Assembly (NCBI GenBank): GCA_021808195.1
Contig: JAKBCE010000006.1
Coordinates: forward strand, 62,001 to 126,000
Direction of reading: 5' to 3'
DNA length: 64,000 nucleotides
Source of the DNA: Pseudomonadota bacterium
GTDB lineage: Bacteria > Pseudomonadota > Gammaproteobacteria > Steroidobacterales > Steroidobacteraceae
Made by a program: the position numbers and the translations under genes. The notes below the pieces were generated by a model. It ran no database searches. It was not told the DNA's origin and worked only from the letters and a program-made list of their open reading frames with translations. Positions 18,733 through 26,956 of the stretch are shown in pieces; the stretch's first letter is position 1; each line of letters begins with the position of its first letter.

Positions 18733-19857
18733 TCAATGCCGGATGGTTTCGATCGAGGGGTCGATAACGGGCGGTTCGGGCGGCAGCTGGCCGCTGGTGC
18801 GGGCTGCCTTCAGCCGATAGATGTACGTGAGAACCTGTGCCACCGCGACGTACAGCGCGGTGGGAATCTCACCGCCGATTTCAACGTTGTGATACAGAGC
18901 GCGCGCCAGCGGAGGTGCCTCGAATACCGGCACTGCGTGTTCGGTGGCGAGCTCGCGGATGCGCGCGGCAATGAGATCGGCACCCTTGGCGACGACGCGC
19001 GGGGCGCGCATGCGGCTCTCCTCGTAACGCAGCGCAACGGCAAAGTGCGTCGGGTTGGTGACGACGACATCGGCTTTGGGTATCTCGTGCATCATGCGTC
19101 GGCGCAACAGATCGCGCTGCGCCCGACGCACGCGTCGCTTGTTCTCCGGGGAGCCCTCGCTTTCTTTGGCTTCCTCGCGGATTTCCTCGCGCGTCATGCG
19201 CAGCTCCTTGTGGTGCTGCCAGAGCTGCCAGGGCACATCGAGTGCAGCGATCAGCCCGAGGGTGCCCGACATGATGAGCAGTGCGTCCGCGACCAGCCGC
19301 ACCGAGTCACCGAGCGCGCTTGCGAGCCGCTCGTTGCCGAGCGCGAGCATCTGCGATGCCTGGCTGTGCAACACGAGGAACGCAGTGCCGGCGACCAGCA
19401 GAAACTTCGCGAACGCCTTGCCGAGCTCCACTGCACTGCGCAGTGAAAACAATCGACCGAAACCGGCAATCGGATCGAGCCGGGTAAAATTCAGCGCCAG
19501 CGTCTCGAGGCTGAAGTTCCAGCCGCCGAGGGTGAGCGGTGCGGCGAGCGCCGCCACCACCGTTAGCGCGAACACCGGAGCGCAGGCGAGCAGCGCATGC
19601 AGCAGCTCGTTGCCCGCGGTGGCGAGGGCGAGCTGCGGGTCGCGCGCCTGCGCGCTCGAGAGCTCGAGTCCGGCGTGCATCACCCCCATCAGCGCCCCGG
19701 CGATGCTGGCGCCGAACATGCGCAGCCCGCCACCGGCGACGAGCAGAACTGCGGCGGTATTCAGGTCCTGCGAGCGCGGGACGCGGCCCTCTTTGCGCGC
19801 CTCATCGAGGCGCTTACTAGTAGGTTGTTCGGTGCGTTCTTGATCGGTGTCGGCCAT
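18733..19857 (-). CDS. flhB: Flagellar export switch protein FlhB
   Basis: The 374-residue protein controls the switch from rod/hook to filament substrates. A basic hydrophilic N-terminus (TEQPTSKRLDEARKEGRVPRS) is followed by four membrane helices at about 33-55, 90-110, 140-165 and 185-210. The cytoplasmic domain carries the self-cleavage site NPTH in VVVTNPTHFAVALRY near residue 265. The C-terminal tail is longer than the minimal FlhBc and ends DPSIETIRH. FliK at 32121, the ruler that signals to FlhB, is encoded nearby. Confidence 0.97.
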   Translation of the reverse strand: MADTDQERTEQPTSKRLDEARKEGRVPRSQDLNTAAVLLVAGGGLRMFGASIAGALMGVMHAGLELSSAQARDPQLALATAGNELLHALLACAPVFALTVVAALAAPLTLGGWNFSLETLALNFTRLDPIAGFGRLFSLRSAVELGKAFAKFLLVAGTAFLVLHSQASQMLALGNERLASALGDSVRLVADALLIMSGTLGLIAALDVPWQLWQHHKELRMTREEIREEAKESEGSPENKRRVRRAQRDLLRRRMMHEIPKADVVVTNPTHFAVALRYEESRMRAPRVVAKGADLIAARIRELATEHAVPVFEAPPLARALYHNVEIGGEIPTALYVAVAQVLTYIYRLKAARTSGQLPPEPPVIDPSIETIRH

Positions 19858-19860
19858 CGC

Positions 19861-20637
19861 CTACGCTCCGCTCAATTTGCGCAGCAGCATGAAGGCCTGG
19901 CCGAGCAACCGGACAAAGCCCGACTCGACCACCGGCAGGCTGACGATGATCACCAGCAGGCCGAACACCAGCGAAATCGGCAGCCCGGTGGCGAACAGAT
20001 TCAGGGTCGGAGCGGCGCGGCTCATCACGCCGAAGGCAAGGTTCGCCACCAGCAGGGCGGTCACCGCCGGCAGCGCCACCGCGAGCGCTCCGGAGAACAG
20101 GACCGATCCCCAATTGGCCACCGTCCACAACGCGCGCGGGCCGAGACCGGTGGTGCCGACCGGCAGCGTGCGAAAGCCCTCGACCAGGATGCGGATCAGC
20201 GCAGTGTGGCCGTCAAACAGCAAAAACAGCAGCGTCACGAGCACCGTGTACAGCTGGCCGAGCGCCGGCGTGCTGGTGCCGTTGAGCGGGTCGAGATTGA
20301 ACGACAACGACAGCCCCATGCCGTTGGCGATGATCTGGCCACCGAGGGCGAGGGCTTCGAAGATCAGCTGCAGGCTGAAACCGAGCGCCACACCGATGAT
20401 CACCTGCTGCACGCTGATCAGCACACTCGCCCCGGAGAGCAGCGCGACGCCGGCGGGCATCGGTATCAGCGGTGCGATGAGCAGTGCGATGGCCCCGGCG
20501 AGCACGATGCGCAGCTGCATCGGCACCGCCACCGCGCCAAATATCGGCGCGACCATGAAGCACGAGCCGATGCGCAGGAACGGCCAGAAGACCGCGCCGA
20601 TGCTCTGCTCAAGCTCCCTGGAGGTGATCGTGATCAT
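19861..20637 (-). CDS. fliR: Flagellar export protein FliR
   Basis: The 258-residue integral membrane part of the export gate has about six hydrophobic segments across its length. It opens with TITSRELEQSIGAVFWPFLRIG, and the family-typical VFGLLVIIVSLPVV segment lies near the C-terminus. It forms the export channel with FliP and FliQ, encoded just upstream (8 nt after fliQ), and is followed by flhB after 3 nt. Size matches the family (E. coli 261). Confidence 0.97.
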   Translation of the reverse strand: MITITSRELEQSIGAVFWPFLRIGSCFMVAPIFGAVAVPMQLRIVLAGAIALLIAPLIPMPAGVALLSGASVLISVQQVIIGVALGFSLQLIFEALALGGQIIANGMGLSLSFNLDPLNGTSTPALGQLYTVLVTLLFLLFDGHTALIRILVEGFRTLPVGTTGLGPRALWTVANWGSVLFSGALAVALPAVTALLVANLAFGVMSRAAPTLNLFATGLPISLVFGLLVIIVSLPVVESGFVRLLGQAFMLLRKLSGA

Positions 20638-20645
20638 CAGTGCGG

Positions 20646-20915
20646 TCAGTTGAGCATCTGCGGAATGCTGACGATGAGTTCATGGGTGTAATTGACCATG
20701 ATTCTGAGCATCCACGGCCCGGTGAGTGCCGCCACCAGCGACACCACCAGCAGTTTCGGAATGAACGACAGGGTCATCTCATTGATCTGGGTGGCCGCCT
20801 GAAACGCACCGACGATCACTCCGGTCACCAGTGCGGCGAGCAGCAGTGGTGCGGACAGCATCAACGTCATCTCAAGCGCGCTGGTGGCGAGGTTCATCAC
20901 GGTGTTGGGGGTCAT
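20646..20915 (-). CDS. fliQ: Flagellar export protein FliQ
   Basis: The 89-residue protein has two membrane helices (about 15-40 and 52-75) separated by a short loop carrying FQAATQINEMTLSFIPK, the most conserved part of the family. It assembles around FliP/FliR in the export channel. It starts 14 nt after fliP and ends 8 nt before fliR. Length is exactly as in E. coli. Confidence 0.97.
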   Translation of the reverse strand: MTPNTVMNLATSALEMTLMLSAPLLLAALVTGVIVGAFQAATQINEMTLSFIPKLLVVSLVAALTGPWMLRIMVNYTHELIVSIPQMLN

Positions 20916-20929
20916 GCAGGGGTTCTCCG

Positions 20930-21673
20930 TCAGTGATAGAAGCTTGCCGCGAGCGAGCCGACGACCAGGGTCCAGCCGTTCACCAAAACGAACAGCATCA
21001 GTTTGAACGGCAGTGAAATCATCACCGGCGAGACCATCATCATGCCCATCGACATCAGCACGCTTGCCACCACCAGGTCGATGATGACGAAGGGGATGAA
21101 CAGCAGAAAGCCGATCAGAAAGGCGGTCTTCAGCTCACTGGTGAGGAACGCCGGCATCAATACCGACAACGGCACATCGAGCGGCGCGGCGTAGCCCTTG
21201 CCGCCGGCGATGTGCGTGAACACCGCGATGTCGCTCTCGCGGGTCTGGTGGAGCATGAACTCCTTGAGCGGCACCTCCGCCCGATCGAGCGCGGTGGTCA
21301 TGGTGATCGTCCCGGCCGCGTACGGCTGATAGGCGTTCTGATTGATCTGACGGATCACCGGCGTCATCACGAAGAAGGTGAGGAACAGGGCCAGACCGAG
21401 CAACACCTGATTCGGCGGAGTCTGACCGGCGCCGAGCGCCTGGCGCAGGATCCCGAGCACGATCACGATGCGGGTGAAGGCGGTCATCATCAGCAGGATC
21501 GCCGGCAGCAGACTCAGCGCGGTCATCAGCGCCAGCACCTGCAACGTCAGCGTGTAGGTCTGTGTGCCGCCGTGGGTTTGGACGTTGAAGGCCGGGATGC
21601 CGGGCGCGGCGCACGCGACAACCGGCAGCAACCCGAGCACCAATGCAGGCCAGCTCTTGCGCAGCTGGATCAT
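20930..21673 (-). CDS. fliP: Flagellar export protein FliP
   Basis: This 247-residue export-channel protein has a cleavable signal sequence (about residues 1-22, ending ACA/ACAAP), as is usual for FliP, followed by membrane helices at about 45-70, 88-110, 185-210 and 215-240. Conserved segments are TAFTRIVIVLGILRQALG and the PFVIIDLVVASVLMSMGMMM region. Its start overlaps the fliO stop by 4 nt. The gene is complete and of normal length. Confidence 0.97.
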   Translation of the reverse strand: MIQLRKSWPALVLGLLPVVACAAPGIPAFNVQTHGGTQTYTLTLQVLALMTALSLLPAILLMMTAFTRIVIVLGILRQALGAGQTPPNQVLLGLALFLTFFVMTPVIRQINQNAYQPYAAGTITMTTALDRAEVPLKEFMLHQTRESDIAVFTHIAGGKGYAAPLDVPLSVLMPAFLTSELKTAFLIGFLLFIPFVIIDLVVASVLMSMGMMMVSPVMISLPFKLMLFVLVNGWTLVVGSLAASFYH

Positions 21674-22053
21674 TTGCCGAGACTCCGCTTCAAAAGGGCT
21701 GCAAACGAGGGGCGCTCGGCCGAATCGCTCGCGCCAGCGGGCTTGGCGAGCTCGAGCGGCTGGCTCAGGACGTGCAGCGTGTTGACCTGCCCGGGGGCGA
21801 CCCCGAGCAGCAGTTGCGTCTCGCCAACCTTCAGCAGCACGGCACGCTCTTTGGCGCCGAGCGGCATGCTGGCGAGAATCTCGAGCGCACCGGCGGCGCG
21901 GTTGCCCAGCATGCGCATGCGCCGCGCCAGCCAGGCGAGCGCGAAGATCGCCGCGAGCACGAGCAGCAGCGCCAGAGTGACCGAGACGAGACTGCCGGCG
22001 CTGACCGCGGGGGCGGCGCTGCCGGCGGCGGGCGCGGCGAACAGGTGGGTCAT
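21670..22053 (-). CDS. fliO: Flagellar export assembly protein FliO
   Basis: The 127-residue FliO helps assemble the FliP ring. A short periplasmic N-terminus is followed by one membrane helix (about 24-43), a basic stretch (ARRMRMLG) and a small cytoplasmic domain with LEILASMPLGAKERAVLLKVGETQLLLGV, the family signature. It overlaps both fliN and fliP by 4 nt, so translation of fliN-fliO-fliP is coupled. Confidence 0.94.
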   Translation of the reverse strand: MTHLFAAPAAGSAAPAVSAGSLVSVTLALLLVLAAIFALAWLARRMRMLGNRAAGALEILASMPLGAKERAVLLKVGETQLLLGVAPGQVNTLHVLSQPLELAKPAGASDSAERPSFAALLKRSLGK

Positions 22054-22397
22054 TTGAGTTTGCGCAGCCGCTCGGCCGGACTGATCACGTCCGTGAGGCG
22101 AATGCCGAAGCGCTCGTTGACCACGACCACCTCGCCGTGCGCAACCAGCGTGCCATTGACGTAGACGTCGAGCGGCTCGCCAGCGGTACGGTCGAGTTCC
22201 ACGACCGAGCCCTGATTGAGCTGCAGGAAGTTGCGGATCGGGATGCGTGTGCGGCCGACTTCCATCGACAGCGTCACGGGTACATCGAGGATGACCTCGA
22301 GGTTGACCTCGCGGGGAGCCTTCTCGCCGCCCTCGTCGGTCAGATTTTGAAATTCGGCCGGTGCGGCCTCAACGTTGGCATTCATGGTGGAGCTCAT
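22050..22397 (-). CDS. fliN: Flagellar motor switch protein FliN
   Basis: The 115-residue C-ring protein has an acidic, variable N-terminus (about 1-35) and a SpoA domain (about 40-112) with the conserved LDVPVTLSMEVGRTRIPIRN and the LDVYVNGTLVAHGEVVVVNERFGIRL-type core. The start is fixed by the 4-nt overlap with the fliM stop. With FliM and FliG (28656) it completes the switch complex within this window. Confidence 0.96.
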   Translation of the reverse strand: MSSTMNANVEAAPAEFQNLTDEGGEKAPREVNLEVILDVPVTLSMEVGRTRIPIRNFLQLNQGSVVELDRTAGEPLDVYVNGTLVAHGEVVVVNERFGIRLTDVISPAERLRKLK

Positions 22398-23398
22398 TTA
22401 CGGGTTGCGGAAATGGGTTCGGCGGACAATTTGCTGCGCCGGAGGAACTCCTCGATCTTGACCGCCTGATGGCCGCGCGAGGTGCCGAGCGCGCCGCGGA
22501 ACACGGGCACATCCTCGGCGATCACGGTGACCTTGCCGGTGAAGTCGCACGGCAGAACGTCGCCGGGTTTGAGGTTGAGCAGTTCCCCGAGCGACAGCGA
22601 GGTGTGTCCGACCTGGGTGCTGATCGACAGCTCGGCATCCTCCATCTCCTCGCGCAGCGACTGCATCCAGCGCTCGTCCTTCTCCATGCGGTCGCTCGCC
22701 ACGCCGGCATCGAGCACTTCACGCAACGGCTCGATCATCGCGTACGGCATGGTGACGTACAGGTTGCCGCCATTGCCATCGAGGTCGATGTGGAACGAGG
22801 TGACGACAACAATCTCGGACGGCGAGACGATGTTGGCGAAATGCGGGTTGATCTCCGCTTGCAGAAATTCCAGCTGCAGATCCGCGACGTGCGACCAGGC
22901 TTCGTGCAGGTCGGCGAACACGCTGCGTAGCACCAGCTGGATGATGCGCTGCTCGGTGGCAGTGAATTCGCGGCCCTCGATCTTGGCGTGCCTGCCGCTG
23001 CCGCCGAAGAAGTTGTCGACCACAGCGAACACCAGTTTCGGGTCGAGTACCACCAGCGCGGTGCCACGCAGCGGATTGAAGCGCACCAGGTTCAGACTGG
23101 TCGGTACGTGCAGCGTATGCACGAATTCGCTGAATTTCTTGATCTGTACCGGTCCGACGGCCACCTCGGGTGCGCGCCGCAGCAGGTTGTACAGGCTGAC
23201 CCGATTGAGTCGGGCAAAGCGCTCGTTGATCATCTCGAGCGTGGGCATGCGCCCGCGCACGATGCGCACCTGGTTGGCGAAGTCGTAGTTGCGCGCTTCA
23301 CCCGGAGGTGCGGTGGGCTCGGTGCTGACCGCGCCGGTGTCGACGCCGTGCAGCAGCGCGTCGATCTCAGCTTGATCCAGTATCTTCTCGGTGCTCAT
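22394..23398 (-). CDS. fliM: Flagellar motor switch protein FliM
   Basis: This 334-residue protein is the CheY-P receptor of the C-ring. The N-terminal CheY-binding peptide is clear (KILDQAEIDALLHGV, residues 5-19). The middle CheC-like domain (about 45-230) binds FliG, and the C-terminal SpoA domain (about 250-320) pairs with FliN. Length is normal (E. coli 334). It begins 21 nt after fliL and overlaps fliN by 4 nt. Confidence 0.97.
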   Translation of the reverse strand: MSTEKILDQAEIDALLHGVDTGAVSTEPTAPPGEARNYDFANQVRIVRGRMPTLEMINERFARLNRVSLYNLLRRAPEVAVGPVQIKKFSEFVHTLHVPTSLNLVRFNPLRGTALVVLDPKLVFAVVDNFFGGSGRHAKIEGREFTATEQRIIQLVLRSVFADLHEAWSHVADLQLEFLQAEINPHFANIVSPSEIVVVTSFHIDLDGNGGNLYVTMPYAMIEPLREVLDAGVASDRMEKDERWMQSLREEMEDAELSISTQVGHTSLSLGELLNLKPGDVLPCDFTGKVTVIAEDVPVFRGALGTSRGHQAVKIEEFLRRSKLSAEPISATRK

Positions 23399-23419
23399 GG
23401 GGGGTGTCGGACGGCGCGA

Positions 23420-23920
23420 TTACTGCATGACGAAACTGGTGAAATACACGGCGACGACCCGATCGGGCTGCCCTCCGGCGGTGGCGACGACCTTGCGGAT
23501 GGCGGCGAGCACCGCGCTACGCAGCTGCTGCTTGCCGGCTTCGGTGTCGAGCGTGGCGTACTGCTGGTTGCCGAGCAGCAGCAGCAGGTTGTTGCGCACC
23601 ATCGGGTCGTTCTGCTCGATGAGCTTCAGCGTCTTCGGGTCGCGCGACATCACCTGCATGGCGACCTGCAGGAAGCGCGCTTGCTGGCTGCCTTGGAAGT
23701 TCACGACGAACGGCTTCAGCGCGAGGTAGTGCGGCGGACCCGAGGGGGCCTTTGCCACCTTGGCGTGTGCGGTGCTCTTGGCGTGCCACAGCCAGAAGCC
23801 GCCCGCACCCCCGCCGAGCACCAGGACGGCAGCGGTGATGAGCAGCCACAACGGCAATTTCTTCTTAGCAGGGGCTGCGGCGGCGAGTTCGGCGGCGGCA
23901 GCTTCAGGCGAGGTGGCCAT
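23420..23920 (-). CDS. fliL: Flagellar basal-body protein FliL
   Basis: The 166-residue stator-associated protein has a cytoplasmic Ala-rich N-terminus, one membrane helix (about residues 24-45) and a periplasmic domain with the family pattern LKPFVVNFQG..ARFLQVAMQVM and a C-terminal VVAVYFTSFVMQ. The ATG at 23920 was chosen because AGGAG lies 9 nt upstream; an in-frame TTG at 23929 abuts that AGGAG and is unlikely. It is the first gene of the long minus-strand run and sits just behind a perfect sigma54 promoter. Confidence 0.94.
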   Translation of the reverse strand: MATSPEAAAAELAAAAPAKKKLPLWLLITAAVLVLGGGAGGFWLWHAKSTAHAKVAKAPSGPPHYLALKPFVVNFQGSQQARFLQVAMQVMSRDPKTLKLIEQNDPMVRNNLLLLLGNQQYATLDTEAGKQQLRSAVLAAIRKVVATAGGQPDRVVAVYFTSFVMQ

Positions 23921-23965
23921 CGAGAGCAACTCCTGTGCGTCACTGGGGGCGGGCGCTCAAGCCAG

Positions 23966-23981
23966 TGCAATGCCTGTGCCA
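23966..23981 (-). promoter_or_regulatory. Sigma54 promoter of the fliL operon
   Basis: On the minus strand the sequence reads TGGCACAGGCATTGCA. Both the TGGCAC (-24) and TTGCA (-12) boxes match the consensus fully, with correct spacing. Transcription should start near 23954, about 34 nt before the fliL ATG. FleQ and/or FleR, encoded immediately on the other side, are the obvious activators. Confidence 0.9.
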
Positions 23982-24039
23982 GAGACCAAGGGGCGCGCAG
24001 AACAGGTTGATTTAATTGCAATTACGCGCAAGGACGAAG

Positions 24040-24055
24040 TGTGATTGTCATCACA
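24040..24055. promoter_or_regulatory. CRP/Vfr/Clp-type operator upstream of fleQ
   Basis: The sequence TGTGA, six bases, TCACA is a perfect match to the two half-sites of the CRP-family consensus, extended by one base on each side (GTGTGA/TCACAC, 24039-24056). It lies between the divergent fliL promoter and fleQ. In Pseudomonas aeruginosa Vfr acts on fleQ and in Xanthomonas Clp affects flagellar genes, so control of fleQ by a CRP homolog is likely. Whether it activates or represses cannot be told. Confidence 0.75.
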
Positions 24056-24266
24056 CCGGGACGCGGCGTCGGACTTCCGGCACCCTGGCACGGCGTGCCT
24101 CGGCGCAGAGCCTATGTCGCCAAAAGTGAACAATCTGGAGACCGGTCACAGAAACCACCCACCCGGATCGGCGACAGTACTCACGCAGCGGCACGCAGGT
24201 GCGCCAGTGATCCGCACAGCGCCGCTGGAAGAACAAGCAAACAAGCGTAAAGAGCAGGTATTCGTG

Positions 24267-25445
24267 ATGGTCGCCAGCGAACGCGTCGTGGATGTGAACC
24301 CGCAGCCTGAGGGGCGGGCGGCCGAGGGACTCCTGAGCGCCGAGGCGGCGCCCTGCAGCGAGGGTGCGCGACTGCCGAGCGGCACCTCTGCGGCCATCCG
24401 CGCGGTGATCGGGCTCATTCGCCAGGTCGCGGTGTTCGATTCTACGGTCCTGGTGCTTGGTGAGTCCGGTACCGGCAAGGAAGTGGCGGCGCGCGCGATC
24501 CATGACTTGAGTCCGCGTCGCAATCGGCCGTTCGTCGCAGTCAACTGTGGGGCAATTCCCGCGGACCTGTTGGAATCAGAGCTGTTCGGCCACGAGAAAG
24601 GCGCTTTCACCGGCGCGATTGCCGCGCGCAAGGGACGCTTTGAGATCGCCGAGGGCGGGACTCTGTTTCTCGATGAGATCGGCGACATGAGCCCCTCGAT
24701 GCAGGTGAAGTTGCTGCGGGTGTTGCAGGAGCGTGTGTTCGAGCGGGTGGGCAATCACGCCCCGATCCGCTGCAACGTGCGCATCATCGCCGCCACACAC
24801 CGCAACCTGGAGGCGGCCATCGCCCAGGGCACCTTCCGCGAGGATCTGTTTCACCGCCTGAACGTATTCCCGATCGAGATGCCGGCATTGCGCGAGCGGC
24901 GCGATGATCTAGCGGCGCTCGTCAGCGAGTTCGCCGCGCGTAACGCGGCCGAGGGGCGCGGCATGGTGCGCTTCTCGGCACACGCGCTCGCCGCGCTCGG
25001 CGCGTATTCCTGGAGCGGCAATGTCCGCGAACTGTCGAATCTGGTCGAACGGATGTCCATCGTGCGCGCCGGCCAGACCGTCGAGATCGCTGACCTGCCC
25101 GCCAAATATCAGCCGCCGCGCGACTGGGCGTGCGAGCCGCTGCTCGGCAACGCCGGTGGGGCGACCGAGACTTTGGAGCCCGCCCCGCTCAGCGACGCCG
25201 CTGCCCTCGAGTTGCTCGAGTCCTGCGAACCCGCCCCAGGCACCCCGGATCTGTGCACGTTGCCCGATCAGGGGCTTGATCTGCGCGAGCATCTGCTCAC
25301 GATCGAGCGCGCACTGGTGAGCCAGGCGCTGCGCCGCGCCAACGGGACGGTCGCGCAAGCGGCTCGTCTGCTCAACCTGCGTCGCACGACGCTGGTCGAG
25401 CGCCTGCGCAAGCTCGGATTCAACGAGACCGCGACGGAAGTTTGA
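24267..25445 (+). CDS. fleQ: Sigma54-dependent flagellar master regulator FleQ, no receiver domain
   Basis: The protein is 392 residues from the ATG at 24267, where an AGG lies about 8 nt upstream; a start at 24114 is possible. The AAA+ domain has Walker A GESGTGKE (about 65-72), the sigma54-contact loop GAFTGA (about 112-117), Walker B LFLDEIGD and the arginine-finger region. The C-terminal part ([20 protein letters not shown] and [14 protein letters not shown]) closely follows the Fis-type end of Pseudomonas FleQ. The N-terminal receiver-like FleQ domain (about 130 residues) is missing, whichever start is used. A CRP-type operator lies upstream, and flhG, the usual FleQ antagonist, is in the facing operon. 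Confidence 0.88.
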   Translation: MVASERVVDVNPQPEGRAAEGLLSAEAAPCSEGARLPSGTSAAIRAVIGLIRQVAVFDSTVLVLGESGTGKEVAARAIHDLSPRRNRPFVAVNCGAIPADLLESELFGHEKGAFTGAIAARKGRFEIAEGGTLFLDEIGDMSPSMQVKLLRVLQERVFERVGNHAPIRCNVRIIAATHRNLEAAIAQGTFREDLFHRLNVFPIEMPALRERRDDLAALVSEFAARNAAEGRGMVRFSAHALAALGAYSWSGNVRELSNLVERMSIVRAGQTVEIADLPAKYQPPRDWACEPLLGNAGGATETLEPAPLSDAAALELLESCEPAPGTPDLCTLPDQGLDLREHLLTIERALVSQALRRANGTVAQAARLLNLRRTTLVERLRKLGFNETATEV

Positions 25446-25510
25446 CGCCCGCGGCGCGGCCTGCGGGCCTGCCTGTGACGCGCTTCACGTTCCAGGAGTC
25501 GATTGGCGCC

Positions 25511-25526
25511 AGGCACGGCATTTGCA
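25511..25526 (+). promoter_or_regulatory. Sigma54 promoter of the fleR-fliEFGHIJK operon
   Basis: The sequence AGGCACGGCATTTGCA has GG and GC cores at the correct 14-base layout, a full TTGCA -12 box and one mismatch (A for T) at the edge of the -24 box. Transcription should begin near 25537, giving a leader of about 27 nt before the fleR ATG. It lies in the 118-nt gap after fleQ. This matches the FleQ-activated fleSR promoter of Pseudomonas in place and type. Confidence 0.85.
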
Positions 25527-25563
25527 TTCCCCTGATCCAGCAGCCCTGCGTAAGGGGGAATCG

Positions 25564-26583
25564 ATGTCAGACACTCAAGCGCCACAACCCGCCTGCGACA
25601 ACTCCGCACTCAGCGGACCGGAGCCCGTAGCGTGTGCAGCGAGCTCACAGCGTCTGCTCGAGCTCGCGCGCCGCGTCGCTCTCACCGACTGCACGGTGCT
25701 CATCTGGGGCGAGTCGGGCACGGGTAAGGAAGTGTTGGCCCGCTATATCCATCGCCGCTCGCAGCGCGCCGGCGGACCGTTCGTCGGGGTCAATTGCGCA
25801 GCCATTCCTGAGAACATGCTCGAGGCGATGCTGTTCGGCTACGAGCGGGGCAGCTTCACCGGTGCGCATGCCGCGCACGCCGGCAAGTTCGAGCAGGCGC
25901 AGGGCGGCACATTGCTGCTCGATGAGGTGACGGAGATGCCGCTCGGCCTGCAGGCGAAGCTGCTACGCGTGCTGCAGGAGCGTGAGGTGGAGCGACTGGG
26001 CGCACGCGAGACCATCAGCCTCGATGTGCGGGTGATCGCCACGACCAACCGTCGCTTGCGCGAGGAGGTGGCCGCCGGCCGCTTTCGCGAGGACTTGTAC
26101 TACCGACTTAACGTATTCCCGCTCGCGATCGCGCCATTGCGGCTGCGGCGCGACGATGTCTTGCCGCTCGCCATGCAATTGCTGACCGCGCACTGCCGCC
26201 CGGGCGGGCAGATTCCGGCGCTCAGCGCCGCCGCGGCGCACCGGCTGCTCACGTACGGCTGGCCGGGTAACGTGCGCGAGCTCGACAATTTGTTGCAGCG
26301 GGCGCTGATTCTGCTCAACGGCTCGGTGATCGATGCCGAGCACATTCAGTTCGAACTCGCCAACGAGGTGGGCGAACCGGTTGAGCTTCCGGTGGACGAG
26401 GGCACGCTCGGCTCGCTTGCTGGCTCGCTCATCCAGGCCGAGCGTGACCTGATCCTCGATGCGCTCAGAAGCGGTCAGGGCAATCGGCGCGAGGCGGCCG
26501 AGCGGCTCGGCATCAGCCCGCGCACCCTGCGCTACAAGCTGGCGCGCCTGCGCGAAGCGGGCGTCGAAGTTCCGGCGGCCTGA
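25564..26583 (+). CDS. fleR: Sigma54-dependent regulator FleR/FlrC, no receiver domain
   Basis: This is a 339-residue class III flagellar activator. The ATG at 25564 follows AGGGGG with 6 nt spacing. After only about 45 residues comes the AAA+ module: Walker A GESGTGKE (about 49-56), the sigma54 loop as GSFTGA (about 96-101), Walker [10 protein letters not shown]. The C-terminus ([30 protein letters not shown]) is almost the FleR/FlrC Fis-like helix-turn-helix. The receiver domain of FleR is absent, and so is the cognate kinase gene fleS. It is therefore unlikely to be switched by phosphorylation. fliE follows, with its ribosome site overlapping the fleR stop. Confidence 0.85.
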   Translation: MSDTQAPQPACDNSALSGPEPVACAASSQRLLELARRVALTDCTVLIWGESGTGKEVLARYIHRRSQRAGGPFVGVNCAAIPENMLEAMLFGYERGSFTGAHAAHAGKFEQAQGGTLLLDEVTEMPLGLQAKLLRVLQEREVERLGARETISLDVRVIATTNRRLREEVAAGRFREDLYYRLNVFPLAIAPLRLRRDDVLPLAMQLLTAHCRPGGQIPALSAAAAHRLLTYGWPGNVRELDNLLQRALILLNGSVIDAEHIQFELANEVGEPVELPVDEGTLGSLAGSLIQAERDLILDALRSGQGNRREAAERLGISPRTLRYKLARLREAGVEVPAA

Positions 26584-26593
26584 GGAGACTCAC

Positions 26594-26947
26594 ATGAGCC
26601 AGATGGCCATTGACCAAGTGCTGGCGCAGATTCGCGCCATGTCCTCCCAGGTGCGCCTCGATGCGCCGAAGCCGACGCCGATCGGTGCGGCCGGTGCGCC
26701 TGGCGCGGCGCCCGTCAGCGGGCCGAGTGATTTCGCCTCGATCCTCAAGCAGGGGATCGACGCAGTGAATCAGAGCGAGCAGCGTGCCAACGCGCTCGCC
26801 GACGCCTTTTCCCGCGGCGCGCCGGGGGTATCGCTGCCGCAGGTCGTCCTGCAGATGGAAAAGGCGAGCATTTCGTTGCGGGCGCTGACCCAGGTGAACA
26901 ACAAGCTGATCAGCGCTTACCAAGACATCATGAATATGCAGATGTAG
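26594..26947 (+). CDS. fliE: Flagellar hook-basal body protein FliE
   Basis: The 117-residue protein joins the MS ring to the rod. The start at 26594 has GAGGAG 8 nt upstream, spanning the fleR stop. The N-terminal helix (about 3-20), a Gly/Ala/Pro-rich linker, and the conserved C-terminal half (FASILKQGIDAVNQSEQRA and VVLQMEKASISLRALTQVNNKLI) are all typical. Length is near the family norm (E. coli 104). Confidence 0.95.
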   Translation: MSQMAIDQVLAQIRAMSSQVRLDAPKPTPIGAAGAPGAAPVSGPSDFASILKQGIDAVNQSEQRANALADAFSRGAPGVSLPQVVLQMEKASISLRALTQVNNKLISAYQDIMNMQM

Positions 26948-26956
26948 TGAGTCGAC

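Noticed and set aside
24086..24099. TGGCACGGCGTGCC as a third sigma54 promoter
   Set aside because: There is no GC at the -12 position with proper spacing. It is only a short inverted repeat (GGCAC/GTGCC).
24045..24266. N-terminal extension of FleQ by 74 codons
   Set aside because: The frame would start at a TTG inside the CRP-type operator, and the residues show no receiver or other fold. A start at 24114 cannot be excluded.
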